Assembly (NCBI RefSeq): GCF_002976435.1
Contig: NZ_PUGF01000011.1
Location: forward strand, 104,121 to 168,120
Direction: 5' to 3'
DNA from: Solimicrobium silvestre
Lineage (GTDB): Bacteria; Pseudomonadota; Gammaproteobacteria; Burkholderiales; Burkholderiaceae_D
Length of the DNA: 64,000 nt
The first letter of the stretch is position 1; every line of letters starts with the position of its first letter. The translations under genes were made by a program, and so were the position numbers. Under the pieces are notes generated by a model. It worked only from the letters and a program-made list of their open reading frames with translations. It was not told where the DNA came from and did not search any database. Positions 45,546 through 56,205 of this stretch are shown piece after piece.

Positions 45546-46019
45546 ATGCGCTTTATCTTGCCTCAAAAGCAGCGGTCAAGCCGAGCTGCCGTCGTCAGTT
45601 GCGATTCGTATTTACACTGAATTTGGCACTTTCAAGGCAACTGAGCAGGCGATGGAACAAGCGAGGGAGCATTTGCCGATGCCATTACTTTTATGCAAAC
45701 CCAGCCAGGGCAACTGTTAAATGCCTTAGGTAATACGCTCAACTGGCATGGCGACGGCTACACGGTTTCCGGTCAAGCACGTCGGCCAACCGAGTTGGCG
45801 TTGTTGCAAGGTATTCGGCATTCAGCCATGCTGGCCTTCGTTGATGAAGAGCCTGAATTAATCAGCCGCTGGATATGGCTGGAGCGCGCTCAACCTCAAC
45901 TCAATACCGATTTAGAATGGCGCCTGCTGGACAGCCTGTTTCAGATTGATCCAGCGGCTGGCCTGCTTAGGGTAGGGGAAGATGGACAATTTTTTCAAGC
46001 CAATAAACTGTCATTCTGA
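45546..46019 (+). pseudogene. Broken hypothetical gene (two in-frame stops / apparent frameshifts)
   Basis: An ATG at 45546 opens a frame reading MRFILPQKQRSSR..CDSYLH and then TGA; a second TGA follows in the same frame, after which the frame is open from about 45654 to 46019 (AFADAITFMQTQPG to QANKLSF). Between the stops the +1 frame reads TEFGTFKATEQAMEQARE, which looks more protein-like. The simplest reading is one former gene of about 155 codons with two compensating frameshifts. No family recognised. The following 46020-46368 stretch holds no gene, only the promoter region of the esterase. Confidence 0.45.
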
Positions 46020-46368
46020 AGCTGAATTCAGCGTAGTTTGAGCAAAATCGGATGGGTTTCCCATTGGTAATGTAATTTATATACAGATGTATGCTGAAAT
46101 TAAAGTTGCGATGCCATTACCCGCCTTGTATGCGAATAATTTGCGAGGAATTTACAAATTATTTGCAGCTCAAATGCAACTAATTTGAAAATAAGTGATC
46201 GGCTATTTTGCACAAATTCTACGTCAATCAAATGTTGCACCGAGAATATTTCCGTGGCAACATTCATCATTCTTTTTAAACCACGTATTTCCCTAAATGC
46301 TTTTGGTTTGTTGGGGGCAGGTGGTTTCTATTACTACCCTTATTTACCCTCCTGACTAAAGGCTATTC

Positions 46369-47985
46369 ATGCGACCCCATTCATTCGGAAGTCGGTTTAT
46401 TGCAGCCGCACTTGCCGGCCTACTCTCCTGCTCACTTGTTTCTGCTGCTGAATCGATACAAGCTGCCGCTCCTGCTTCTGCCACAAATAAAACCGAGCAC
46501 GTGATGATACGTGTGCAAACTGCTGCAACAGTGGGTGAGCCTTTGAGCGGGCGATTACTGATTTTCCTCAAGCCGGGAACCGGCGCCAAAGAAGTAGATT
46601 CAGATATATTTAATATCAGTGCCACTCAGATTGCGGCTAAGGATGTCAGCGACGTGGCTCCCGGTGCTAGCGTGTTGCTGGATGCGGATGACATCGCTTT
46701 TCCTGCTGGATTTTCTCATTTGCCGGCCGGTAAATATCAAGCGCAGGCGGTGCTGGATGTGGACCGTAGTTATAACTACGGCGGTCGTAACAAAAAGCAT
46801 TGGATCAGCGATGTGGTGACAATAAACTGGACCCCCGGCGGTGCGTTTCCAGCAATGACGCTGGTTCGGCATCCAGAGGAAGATCCACGCCGGATTGCGG
46901 AACGTAAGGCAATTTTGGCTAAGGTGAAGCCCGATGTGGTGCGTGAAGAGCACTTTACCAGCCCGTTATTAAGCCGTTTTTGGGGTAGCCCTAAACAACT
47001 CAACGCCTGGGTAATTTTGCCGCCTGGTTATGATAATAAAGTCAACAAATCCTATCCAACTGTTTATTGGACACACGGTTTTGGCGGTAATTTTGATTAC
47101 TCGCTCAATAGTGGGTTAAAAATTCGTGAGCGAATGGATAGCGGCCAAATTCCTCCGATGATCTGGGTCATGCTCGATGAATCAATACCGCAAGGCACGC
47201 ATGAATTTGCCGACTCCGTGAACAACGGCCCGTGGGGCGCGGCGCTGACCACCGAATTTATCCCATATTTAGAGCAGCATTACCGCATGGATGCGGTAGC
47301 GAACAGCCGTTTCCTGAATGGACATTCCAGCGGCGGTTGGGCTACTCTGCAACTGCAAGTGAATTATCCAAAAACATTCGGTGGCACCTGGTCTACATCG
47401 CCAGACCCAAGTGATTTCCACGACTTTACCGGGCCTAATCTGTACGCGCCGAATGCCAATATATATCACCGGGCAGATGGCAGCGACTATCCGATTATGC
47501 GCATGGACGGCAAGGTAATCGCCACGCTGAGCCAATTTTCACGCATGGAAGAAGTCATCGGCCCGTATGGTGGGCAAATCGCCTCGTTTGATTGGGTGTT
47601 TTCACCGAAAGGTGAAGACGGTAAACCACTGCCGATGTTTAATCGCCAAACCGGCGTAGTTGATCCGAAAGTAGTCGCCTATTGGCATGATCACTATGAT
47701 TTGGCCAACATCGTACAAAAAAATTGGGCGACGAGCGGTGCCGATTTGCAAGGCCGGATTCATTTGTACGTCGGCACGGCCGATACGTTCTATTTAGACG
47801 GTGCAGCACATCGCATGCAAGCTGTGTTAGACGGTTTAAATGCCGGAGCGCAGTTCACTTTTTTACCTGGCCGCAGCCACTTTGACGTGTATGCGGTGGG
47901 TGATGATAAATCAGGCTTAACGAATCAAATCGCCAAGGAAATGTATGCCGTTGCACGACCTGGTGTTAGTTGGGGAAAACCGTAG
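46369..47985 (+). CDS. Secreted alpha/beta-hydrolase esterase (esterase D-like)
   Basis: 538 residues with a signal peptide (SRFIAAALAGLLSCSLVSAA, cleavage about residue 27). The N-terminal about 190 residues are a beta-rich domain; the C-terminal hydrolase domain has a nucleophile elbow NGHSSGGW with Ser320 and a likely catalytic His504 in GRSHFD. The putative-esterase family acts on acyl esters, including siderophore or S-formylglutathione types; the substrate is unknown. AAAGG lies 6 nt before the ATG. A secreted amidohydrolase gene follows 49 bp later, suggesting a shared catabolic or detoxifying role outside the cytoplasm. Confidence 0.82.
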   Translation: MRPHSFGSRFIAAALAGLLSCSLVSAAESIQAAAPASATNKTEHVMIRVQTAATVGEPLSGRLLIFLKPGTGAKEVDSDIFNISATQIAAKDVSDVAPGASVLLDADDIAFPAGFSHLPAGKYQAQAVLDVDRSYNYGGRNKKHWISDVVTINWTPGGAFPAMTLVRHPEEDPRRIAERKAILAKVKPDVVREEHFTSPLLSRFWGSPKQLNAWVILPPGYDNKVNKSYPTVYWTHGFGGNFDYSLNSGLKIRERMDSGQIPPMIWVMLDESIPQGTHEFADSVNNGPWGAALTTEFIPYLEQHYRMDAVANSRFLNGHSSGGWATLQLQVNYPKTFGGTWSTSPDPSDFHDFTGPNLYAPNANIYHRADGSDYPIMRMDGKVIATLSQFSRMEEVIGPYGGQIASFDWVFSPKGEDGKPLPMFNRQTGVVDPKVVAYWHDHYDLANIVQKNWATSGADLQGRIHLYVGTADTFYLDGAAHRMQAVLDGLNAGAQFTFLPGRSHFDVYAVGDDKSGLTNQIAKEMYAVARPGVSWGKP

Positions 47986-48034
47986 TCAGAGATTGAGCAG
48001 AACCTTCTATTGCAACAATAACGAAAGGAAGAAA

Positions 48035-50170
48035 ATGAAATCAAAAGTAATGGCAATTGCCATGCTCAGTGTCATGAGCGCCTATGCAGCTAATGCAGCA
48101 GAAACCACGCGTTATACCATTATCCTGGATAACGGCACCGTTGCCGGAAAACAGATAGTAGATAGTAATGACAAAGGCGATGTGAAGGTTCATTTCACCT
48201 TTAAGGATAATGGTCGCGGCCCCGATTTAGACGAAAATATTCACCTGGCTCCTGATGGCACGATGAGCAAGTATGAAGTTAAAGGCGCATCGACCTTCGG
48301 TGCCGTCGTTGACGATCATTTTACTCAAACCGGGTCGCAAGCCGAGTGGCATTCCACATCGGAACATGGCAGTAAAAAAGTGGACGGGCCTGCCACATCT
48401 TCGGCTTTCTACCTGCCGATGAATTCATCCTATGAAGTTGCTTCATTAGGTATTACCGCTTTGTCCAAGCGTAAAGATAATAATCTCCCGCTACTTCCTT
48501 CTGGTAATTTAAGTCAGCATAAGGTGGATGACATGGTGGTAAAGCTGGGCGGTAAAAGTCAGCATGTGCAGTTATTGGCGCAAACCGGCATAGGATTTAA
48601 CCCTCAGTTTTATTGGGCAACAACGGGTAAGTCACCGCGTTTGTTTGCCGCCATTGCGCCCGGTTATGCGACCCTGATTGAAGACGGGTGGCAGTCGAAT
48701 ACCGCTGAATTAACTAAGCACCAAAGTCTGGCGTCGGACAAATTACTTAAAGAATTAGCGACCCGTACTCAACATGCGATGACCGGGCTCACCGTCATAC
48801 GCAATGCCCGCGTATTCGATAGTGAAACCGCTCAACTTGGCGCAGCATCTGACGTATATGTATTACGCGGCAAAATCACCCAGGTGTTAGCTGCTGGTTC
48901 ACCAGTAGCCGGCGCAGACAATGAGATTGATGCGGCTGGCCGAGTGCTATTGCCGGGCTTGTTTGATATGCATGGTCACGTAGATCGTTGGTCAGGCGGA
49001 CTGAACCTGGCTGCCGGTGTTACCAGCGTGCGTGACATGGGTAATTCCAACGCTGAAATGCAGAAAATGATTGATGAAATCGCTGCCGATCAACTGCTTT
49101 CACCACAACTGGTACCTTCTGGATTTTTAGAGGGAAATAGCCCGTATGCCGCGCAAATGGGCTTTGTGATTAAAGATTTGAAGGAAGCCAAACATGCAGT
49201 TGATTGGTATTCAGAGCACGGTTATCCGCAACTTAAAATTTACAATTCTTTCCCACATGAAGATGTAAAAGAAATCGTAGCCTACGCTCATAGTCACGGT
49301 ATGCGTGTCAGCGGCCATGTGCCGGTATTTATGCGCGCTCAGGAAGTGGTAGAGCAGGGGTTTGATGAGATCCAGCATATCAATCAAGTTTTGTTGAATT
49401 TTTTAGTTACCCCAACCACAGATACCCGCACACTGGATCGTTTTTATCTTCCAGCTGAAAAAGTGGCAGATTTAGATTTTGATTCCAAAGAAGTGCAAGA
49501 TTTTATCGCCTTGTTGCAGGCACACCATACGGTGATTGATTCGACCTTATCTACCTTTGATTTCATTAAACAGCGCGACGGCGACATGGCCGAACCGTAC
49601 GCAGCGATTGCCGACCATATGCCGCCTGACGTGAAGCGTAGTTTTAGCGTTGGACAGATGAAGATCCCTGACGACGCAACAGCTAAACGTTATCTGGCTT
49701 CCTACAACAAAATGGTGGAATTCGTCGGTCGCATGTATCGTGCCGGTATCCCGTTAGTTGCCGGTACCGATGCCTTGTCTGGATTTACTTTGCAAAGTGA
49801 ATTGGAACTGTACGTAAAAGCTGGTTTGACTCCAGCTCAAGCGTTACAAGTTGCAACCCGCAATGGCGCCAGATACACACGTACAACAAATGAGCGTGGA
49901 TCAATCACGGCAGGTAAACTTGCTGACTTAGTGTTGGTTGATGGCGATCCGACAATGAATATCGGCGATATCCGTAAAGTGGCTTTAGTCATCACACGCG
50001 GCAAGCTGATTTATCCGCATGAGATTGATAAGGAATTAGGTATTCAACCGTTTGTGCAAAACCCGCCAATGATGAAAGCGTTAGCGCCTACATCGTCATC
50101 AATTGCTACTAGTGGTGTTGGTGGTGTTGCTCCGCAAATGGGGCGGTTTGGAATGGATGCTAAGGATTAA
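48035..50170 (+). CDS. Secreted amidohydrolase-family metalloenzyme
   Basis: 711 residues from ATG at 48035, supported by AAAGGAAG 5 nt upstream and the signal peptide starting there (MAIAMLSVMSAYAANA). Residues about 25-230 form an N-terminal beta-rich region of unknown role. The amidohydrolase domain carries H313xH315 in DMHGHVDRW, a likely carboxylated Lys401 (LKIYNSF), H428 in SGHVPVF, H448 in IQHINQV and D579 in VAGTDALSG, a complete binuclear-metal site. Imidazolonepropionase/prolidase-like members hydrolyse C-N bonds; the substrate is unknown. It probably forms an operon with the esterase. Confidence 0.85.
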   Translation: MKSKVMAIAMLSVMSAYAANAAETTRYTIILDNGTVAGKQIVDSNDKGDVKVHFTFKDNGRGPDLDENIHLAPDGTMSKYEVKGASTFGAVVDDHFTQTGSQAEWHSTSEHGSKKVDGPATSSAFYLPMNSSYEVASLGITALSKRKDNNLPLLPSGNLSQHKVDDMVVKLGGKSQHVQLLAQTGIGFNPQFYWATTGKSPRLFAAIAPGYATLIEDGWQSNTAELTKHQSLASDKLLKELATRTQHAMTGLTVIRNARVFDSETAQLGAASDVYVLRGKITQVLAAGSPVAGADNEIDAAGRVLLPGLFDMHGHVDRWSGGLNLAAGVTSVRDMGNSNAEMQKMIDEIAADQLLSPQLVPSGFLEGNSPYAAQMGFVIKDLKEAKHAVDWYSEHGYPQLKIYNSFPHEDVKEIVAYAHSHGMRVSGHVPVFMRAQEVVEQGFDEIQHINQVLLNFLVTPTTDTRTLDRFYLPAEKVADLDFDSKEVQDFIALLQAHHTVIDSTLSTFDFIKQRDGDMAEPYAAIADHMPPDVKRSFSVGQMKIPDDATAKRYLASYNKMVEFVGRMYRAGIPLVAGTDALSGFTLQSELELYVKAGLTPAQALQVATRNGARYTRTTNERGSITAGKLADLVLVDGDPTMNIGDIRKVALVITRGKLIYPHEIDKELGIQPFVQNPPMMKALAPTSSSIATSGVGGVAPQMGRFGMDAKD

Positions 50171-50184
50171 TAGCTAGAGTTTGT

Positions 50185-50210
50185 AGGGTGGGCACGCTTT
50201 TGTGCCCACG
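50185..50210. terminator. Hairpin after the amidohydrolase gene (GGGTGGGCAC type)
   Basis: GTGGGCAC (50188-50195) pairs with GTGCCCAC (50202-50209), loop of 6. No U-tract. The sequence type, GTAGGGTGGGCACG with its complement, is a widespread extragenic palindrome in proteobacteria; a variant with changed stem bases lies at 56168-56194. Confidence 0.6.
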
Positions 50211-50270
50211 CGTAACCGTTAATAAACAATGGATTTTATTGAAGATATTATTCATCGAAAGTAACTTGGC

Positions 50271-50936
50271 TCAGGGCAAAAAATTGCGTACTGATTGCAG
50301 TTTTGTTGATAGCGCTGTTGGCCGTTTCGGGCTGCTTGTAAAGAAATCAGATTTAGCAGAAACATCTACCTGCGTAGGTAAGATTACTAAAATTTTTCCC
50401 TTAAGTGTTTCAGCATTCCTTGTTTCCCACATTGCCATAAATTGACTGCGGCTGTAATAGCGATTGCCGGTGGAAGAATCTGCTAGCCAAACCGTATCAT
50501 TATCTATGCCACGTAAAACAGAAAAGTGGTCATTCTTACGATATTTTAAATAGACGATGACAGGCACTTTAAGTTTTGTGAGTTGTTCAAAAGAAGCCGA
50601 GTAGCCGACTCCGCGAAAACCAAATTGTGGCAATATCCGCGCCATATCTTCAAACGAGGCACGTAAATCGCCCTTGTCTATAGTATTCAACACCAACTCT
50701 TCGGTAACCTGTTGCCCATAAAATTCATTGAGTATTGTGGCAATGGCAGAGGAGCCGCAGGAGTAATCAAAATTCTGTTTGACTATGCGTGCATCGCGTA
50801 ACGTTTTCCAGCTTTGAATAGGAAGTTTGCCGTTGGTGCTAAAACTTTGAATGTGAGCAACTTCTGATGCTCAAATCAGGTTGCTTGCAAATAGTAGTAG
50901 GAACACGGCTGATATAATTTTCTCGGTGTTTCCCAT
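50271..50936 (-). pseudogene. C39-family peptidase (FapD-like) with in-frame TGA in the signal peptide
   Basis: ATG at 50936 starts a 221-codon frame whose signal peptide (IISAVFLLLFASNLI) is interrupted by TGA at codon 22 (50873-50871). The rest is intact: catalytic Cys60 in FDYSCGSSA, His137 in NDHFSVL and Asp153 in WLADSS, the C39 triad. C39 peptidases cut leader peptides or double-glycine sites; stand-alone secreted ones accompany Fap functional-amyloid or similar export genes. Translation from a downstream GTG/TTG would lose the signal peptide or the catalytic Cys. Treated as a recently inactivated gene. Confidence 0.7.
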
Positions 50937-50997
50937 TGATCTAAACGAGTAAGTTAATAAGATAAGTTGAAAATATTATTTTCTGATGTAATAACCG

Positions 50998-51267
50998 TTA
51001 CTCTGATTTCTTTTTTTGTTTGTAATATTTACGCTCGTACCAAACAGCTGCTGTCGTTAGTGCGGTAAGAGCTAACACTATACAAATCATTGCCACAATT
51101 TCTGCGCTAGATTTGAGTGGAACATTTTCATTAAACACAGCAACAATGCAGATTGATCCAAAAAATACAAAGAAAAAAATGGTAAATATTTTTAGTATTG
51201 AAGTTTTGGTTTATTGAAAATATCCAGATAACATCCCCGCGATAAATTCCAATAAAAAGGCTAACAT
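50998..51267 (-). pseudogene. Small two-helix membrane protein with in-frame TAA at codon 19
   Basis: ATG at 51267 gives MLAFLLEFIAGMLSGYFQ, then TAA (51213-51211), then 70 more sense codons in the same frame to a stop at 50998. The second part has two hydrophobic helices (IFFFVFFGSICIVAVF and IVAMICIVLALTALTTAAVW) and a Lys-rich end, and no start codon of its own. The whole looks like one former small membrane protein. Same strand and neighbourhood as the broken C39 gene. Confidence 0.5.
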
Positions 51268-51381
51268 ACGCACCCCGCTTTCATTTGAACTGATGTTTTG
51301 TTGTTTGCACGTCATCTTATTTTTTAATAGGCTTTATCACGATATTTATCTATGTGGCGCAGCTAAGTCCAACTCCCCCTT

Positions 51382-51627
51382 TTATCCTTTTTTATTTCTT
51401 TGCTTAGCGACATATATCCCGAAAATAACGATCATCAAGCCATATCCAAATCCCAGCATGAGGCGATAAATTAAGTCGATTTCTTTCGGACTTAAAGATA
51501 TGGCTAAAGTAAATACGATAATTATAGCCAGCAACATAATACGAAAATATTTGCTATTTCTATATTTTGGTATGGCAGTAAACATGCAATAAAAAGCAAA
51601 GGCAGTAACAAACATCCCAAGTGTCAT
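51382..51627 (-). CDS. Small hypothetical membrane protein
   Basis: 81 residues with two or three hydrophobic helices (MTLGMFVTAFAFYCMF, IMLLAIIIVFTLAISL, LMLGFGYGLMIVIFGIYVA) and a basic end. GAG lies about 8 nt before the ATG. No family recognised. It is part of the leftward cluster with the truncated barrel, another small membrane protein and the C39 gene, and may be a membrane component of that locus. The interval 51268-51381 holds nothing recognisable. Confidence 0.5.
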   Translation of the reverse strand: MTLGMFVTAFAFYCMFTAIPKYRNSKYFRIMLLAIIIVFTLAISLSPKEIDLIYRLMLGFGYGLMIVIFGIYVAKQRNKKG

Positions 51628-51650
51628 AGTGATCTCGTAATGAAGTAAAT

Positions 51651-51682
51651 ATCAATCGCCCATGAAATAATGAGCGATTGAT
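51651..51682. terminator. Stem-loop between the truncated barrel gene and the 81-residue gene
   Basis: ATCAATCGC (51651-51659) and GCGATTGAT (51674-51682) form a 9-bp stem with a 14-nt loop, 28 bp after the barrel stop on the minus strand. The U-tract is weak. Confidence 0.45.
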
Positions 51683-51709
51683 TTAAATTTGAATATATTG
51701 CTTTTAAAT

Positions 51710-52150
51710 TTAATTTTCATCTTTTAGGAAGCGATAATTTAAACCTAGCCATGCATCGGAAAATTGTTGGCTATTACTATTGGATAGATCGGAAAAGTTA
51801 GATGAGCGTGTGTTGTTCCATAAATAGCTACCGCGTCCATATAACTCAGTGTCTTTGCTTAAGCCGTAACGCAGCCCTAATGTGACTGCGCTGGTGTCAA
51901 TGTCGGTACGAGTTTCACCGATGCGGGTTGGTATGGTAATAAAGGATGTCGGGCCTGTCTGCACGATGATAGGTTCGCCAACAGCAATACCTTGTTGATT
52001 GTTGTTCGCGTAGGAATAGGTCGCATCGAATGTCACTTTCCCTTTGTCGGTTAGCAAGTCTTCGATAGTTAAAGGTAGCTCTGCTGATGCAGGTGAAGCA
52101 ATGCATGCGAGTAAAGCAATGGGGTGAATGTAATGAGATTGGGTAGCCAT
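51710..52150 (-). pseudogene. Truncated outer-membrane beta-barrel (FapF/transporter-like), N-terminal part only
   Basis: 146 residues: a signal peptide (PIALLACIASPASA), then LPLTIEDLLTDKGK, VQTGPTSFITIPTRIGETRTD and the first barrel strands (VTLGLRYGLSKDTELYGRGSYL, SDAWLGLNYRFLKDEN), then TAA. From memory of the family, homologues associated with C39 peptidases are about twice or three times longer and continue with more strands; here no barrel-like frame continues after the stop. Therefore I read it as a 3'-truncated gene. A shorter natural form cannot be excluded. Confidence 0.55.
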
Positions 52151-52232
52151 TCCCAGATACTAGGTTTATTTTTTTGAAATTCCAAATAATTAATAGTTAT
52201 TAAATTGAATGCATTAATGCTATTTGTTTTTG

Positions 52233-52263
52233 AAAAAATGGCCTATTATATAGGCCATTTTTT
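52233..52263. terminator. Strong bidirectional terminator
   Basis: AAAAAATGGCCTA (52233-52245) is the perfect complement of TAGGCCATTTTTT (52251-52263), loop TTATA. It lies about 110 nt beyond the panC stop and upstream of the truncated barrel gene. The rest of 52151-52370 is AT-rich without a gene. Confidence 0.85.
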
Positions 52264-52370
52264 AGTGGAGATTTTTGGGGGAACGTTAAAAGCAGATGAA
52301 ATTTTTGCTTTGGCGGGTATGACGGATTTAAGATTTTTGATATCTTGAATGCAAAGTTAAAACCACCAAC

Positions 52371-54076
<1,706 letters not shown>

Positions 54077-54126
54077 TAGCGGCTAGATAAAAAGGATGCT
54101 AATTAAGAAAGGGTGCTAATGCTAGC

Positions 54127-54318
54127 TTAGTGCGAGTCGCGGGTGATTGTGGAATCGAGCGAGCGTTGTTGCTCGTCTAAACTAAGCGGGGCTTTGTCCC
54201 ACAGTAAGGCGCGGCCAGTTAGTTGATTTTGTTCTAATTGTGGGTTCGCTTTTTTGAGACCATCAATAAACAGTGTGGCTTCAGACTGATAGCGAGTTTT
54301 TTGTTTCGAAAATAACAT
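54127..54318 (-). CDS. DUF3460 family small protein
   Basis: 63 residues with the DUF3460 core YQSEATLFIDGLKKANPQLE and GRALLWDKAPLSLDEQ. Function unknown; the family is largely confined to beta-proteobacteria and is usually encoded just before scpA, as here. It has its own -10 box about 37 nt upstream. Confidence 0.9.
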   Translation of the reverse strand: MLFSKQKTRYQSEATLFIDGLKKANPQLEQNQLTGRALLWDKAPLSLDEQQRSLDSTITRDSH

Positions 54319-54354
54319 GGTGAGCGCCTTGGCAAGAAAAACGGAACGAACGCT

Positions 54355-54360
54355 ATTTTA
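54355..54360 (-). promoter_or_regulatory. -10 box (TAAAAT-AGCGTT) for DUF3460-scpA-panC
   Basis: Minus-strand TAAAAT followed by AGCGTT lies at the very end of the SulP gene and would give a leader of about 30 nt. Same -10/discriminator as at dnaE and metG; the -35 is weak. Confidence 0.4.
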
Positions 54361-54362
54361 CC

Positions 54363-56087
54363 CTAATCTGTCCTCTGATTTTGCGTGTTCTTGCTGGCAC
54401 TGGTTCCGCAAAGCACATGCGCTCGCTGGATGGCATGATTAAGATCAAACAGGCAATTTTCTGCGCCGATTTTGTCAATAAAACCACCGCGCCTCATTAA
54501 ATCTAATGGTTGTGAGTTGGTTCCACACAAAAGTAACTGGCTTTGGTATTTTTCCAGTGTGTGTTGCAGTGTTTGTAAGCCATCTAAGCCAGTGGTGTCC
54601 ATATTGATCAGTTGATGCAGTTCTAAAATTACAATTTCTGGCGGGATTTGATGTGGTTTTAATAGTGCTTCTAATTTATCGACAGCACCAAAAAATAAGG
54701 AGCCAAAGATGGAAAAGGCGGCTACATGCTCTGGTAGTTGTTGGGAATCTATGGCAGTAACTGTAGTCACGCTGGAAATACGATAAATAAAGAAAATACA
54801 GGCTAGCATCAGGCCAACTTCTACGGCCACACTTAAATCTAAGATAACGGTCAGTAAAAATGTGCCCAGCAAAATAATCCGGTAGTTCATGCTGAAGTGC
54901 CCAAGCTTGCGGAATTCGTGCCATTCACCCATGTTAAAAGCGACAAATAACAAGATGGCGGCCAAGGTTGCCAGAGGAATGCTGGCAGCCAATGGCGCAG
55001 CTGCCAGCACAATCAGTAATAAAGTCAGCGCATGCACAATGCCAGCAATGGGCGAACTTGCGCCGCTACGAACATTGGTGACAGTGCGGGCAATGGTTCC
55101 GGTAGATGGGATGCCGCCAAAAAATGGCACCACAATATTGGCGACACCAAGCGCCATTAATTCTTGATTCGGGTCGTGCTTGTGGTGATCTAAATCATCT
55201 GCCATTAAATTGTCGGCTACGCGTGCGCAAAGTAATGATTCTATGGACCCTAACAGCGCAATAGTTAGCGAAGGTGCAAATAACTGTTTGACTAAAACCC
55301 AACTAAAGGTAGGTAAGCTAAAGCCAGGTAATTGCTGGGGAATGCCACCAAATTTACTGCCGATAGTAGCGACATTTAAGCCGAATAAGTACACAGCTAA
55401 CGTGCCGAGTACTAAGGCAATTACGGTGCTAGGTATTTTTTTGAGAGGTGCTAGTAAGTGTTTTTGATGCTGAGCGTGCTGACCAATAAAAGTAAGGAAG
55501 AGCGGCCAGCCAAAAATAACTAGCAACGAAGCTGATGCCAATCCTAACGCAGTCCAATTAACGGTGTGTGCCTGTTCTGCCATGACGGTGATTTGTGCAA
55601 AAAAATCGCCCGGCATTTTGGCGATATTTAAGCCAAAAAAATCCTTCATTTGCGACAAGGCGATTAACACCGCAATCCCATTGGTAAAGCCGATCACAAT
55701 TGAAACAGGAATAAAGCGTATTAGCGAGCCTAATTTAAATACGCCCATTGCCATCATGATGATGCCGGAAAAAATGGTGGCGATGAGTAAATTCGCTAAA
55801 CCGTATTTTTCAATAATCCCATACACGACAATAATAAATGCACCAGCGGGGCCACCAATTTGTACTCTGGAGCCACCTAAAGCGGAAATAAGAAACCCCG
55901 CAATAATAGCGGTGAAAATCCCGGCCTCCGGCGCAACGCCAGAGGCAATGCCAAATGCCATCGCCAAAGGTAAGGCAACGATGCCAACGGTGAGTCCGGC
56001 AATTAAATCTTGGGTAAAGCGGTTGCGGTTGTAACTGAGTAACTCATCCCACAGACGGGGACGGAAGTGGAGATTGATGCGCGACAT
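54363..56087 (-). CDS. SulP family inorganic anion transporter with STAS domain
   Basis: 574 residues. The membrane domain (about 1-425) carries the SulP signature GLTVGIVALPLAMAFGIASG near residue 32 and GGIPSTGTIARTVTNVRSGASSP near 325; the C-terminal STAS domain (about 445-560) has VILELHQLINMDTTGLDGL. It is a proton- or sodium-coupled importer of sulfate, bicarbonate or similar anions; substrate not determined. Conceivably it supplies sulfate to the cys pathway encoded 18 kb away. Confidence 0.92.
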   Translation of the reverse strand: MSRINLHFRPRLWDELLSYNRNRFTQDLIAGLTVGIVALPLAMAFGIASGVAPEAGIFTAIIAGFLISALGGSRVQIGGPAGAFIIVVYGIIEKYGLANLLIATIFSGIIMMAMGVFKLGSLIRFIPVSIVIGFTNGIAVLIALSQMKDFFGLNIAKMPGDFFAQITVMAEQAHTVNWTALGLASASLLVIFGWPLFLTFIGQHAQHQKHLLAPLKKIPSTVIALVLGTLAVYLFGLNVATIGSKFGGIPQQLPGFSLPTFSWVLVKQLFAPSLTIALLGSIESLLCARVADNLMADDLDHHKHDPNQELMALGVANIVVPFFGGIPSTGTIARTVTNVRSGASSPIAGIVHALTLLLIVLAAAPLAASIPLATLAAILLFVAFNMGEWHEFRKLGHFSMNYRIILLGTFLLTVILDLSVAVEVGLMLACIFFIYRISSVTTVTAIDSQQLPEHVAAFSIFGSLFFGAVDKLEALLKPHQIPPEIVILELHQLINMDTTGLDGLQTLQHTLEKYQSQLLLCGTNSQPLDLMRRGGFIDKIGAENCLFDLNHAIQRAHVLCGTSASKNTQNQRTD

Positions 56088-56167
56088 ATGGATATCTTTT
56101 AAAAATATCGATTCGGCTATTGTAAGCGGTGCTTGAGTTGAGAGTGTTGTTATTGGTGAAGTTTAAT

Positions 56168-56194
56168 AGGGTGAGCGTGTTTTGTGCTCACCCT
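56168..56194 (-). terminator. Terminator hairpin after metG
   Basis: AGGGTGAGC (56168-56176) pairs with GCTCACCCT (56186-56194), 9 nt loop, about 12 nt beyond the metG stop. Same architecture as the 50185-50210 hairpin but with altered, still paired stem bases. Confidence 0.65.
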
Positions 56195-56205
56195 TTGAGG
56201 TGATG

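Noticed and set aside
50871..50873. TGA as selenocysteine in the C39 peptidase
   Set aside because: The codon lies in the signal peptide, not at a catalytic site; no SECIS-like stem directly follows; neighbouring genes carry other lesions, so decay is simpler.
55564..56034. 156-codon plus-strand frame inside the SulP gene
   Set aside because: Composition is a mirror of the hydrophobic transporter on the other strand; no ribosome-binding site.
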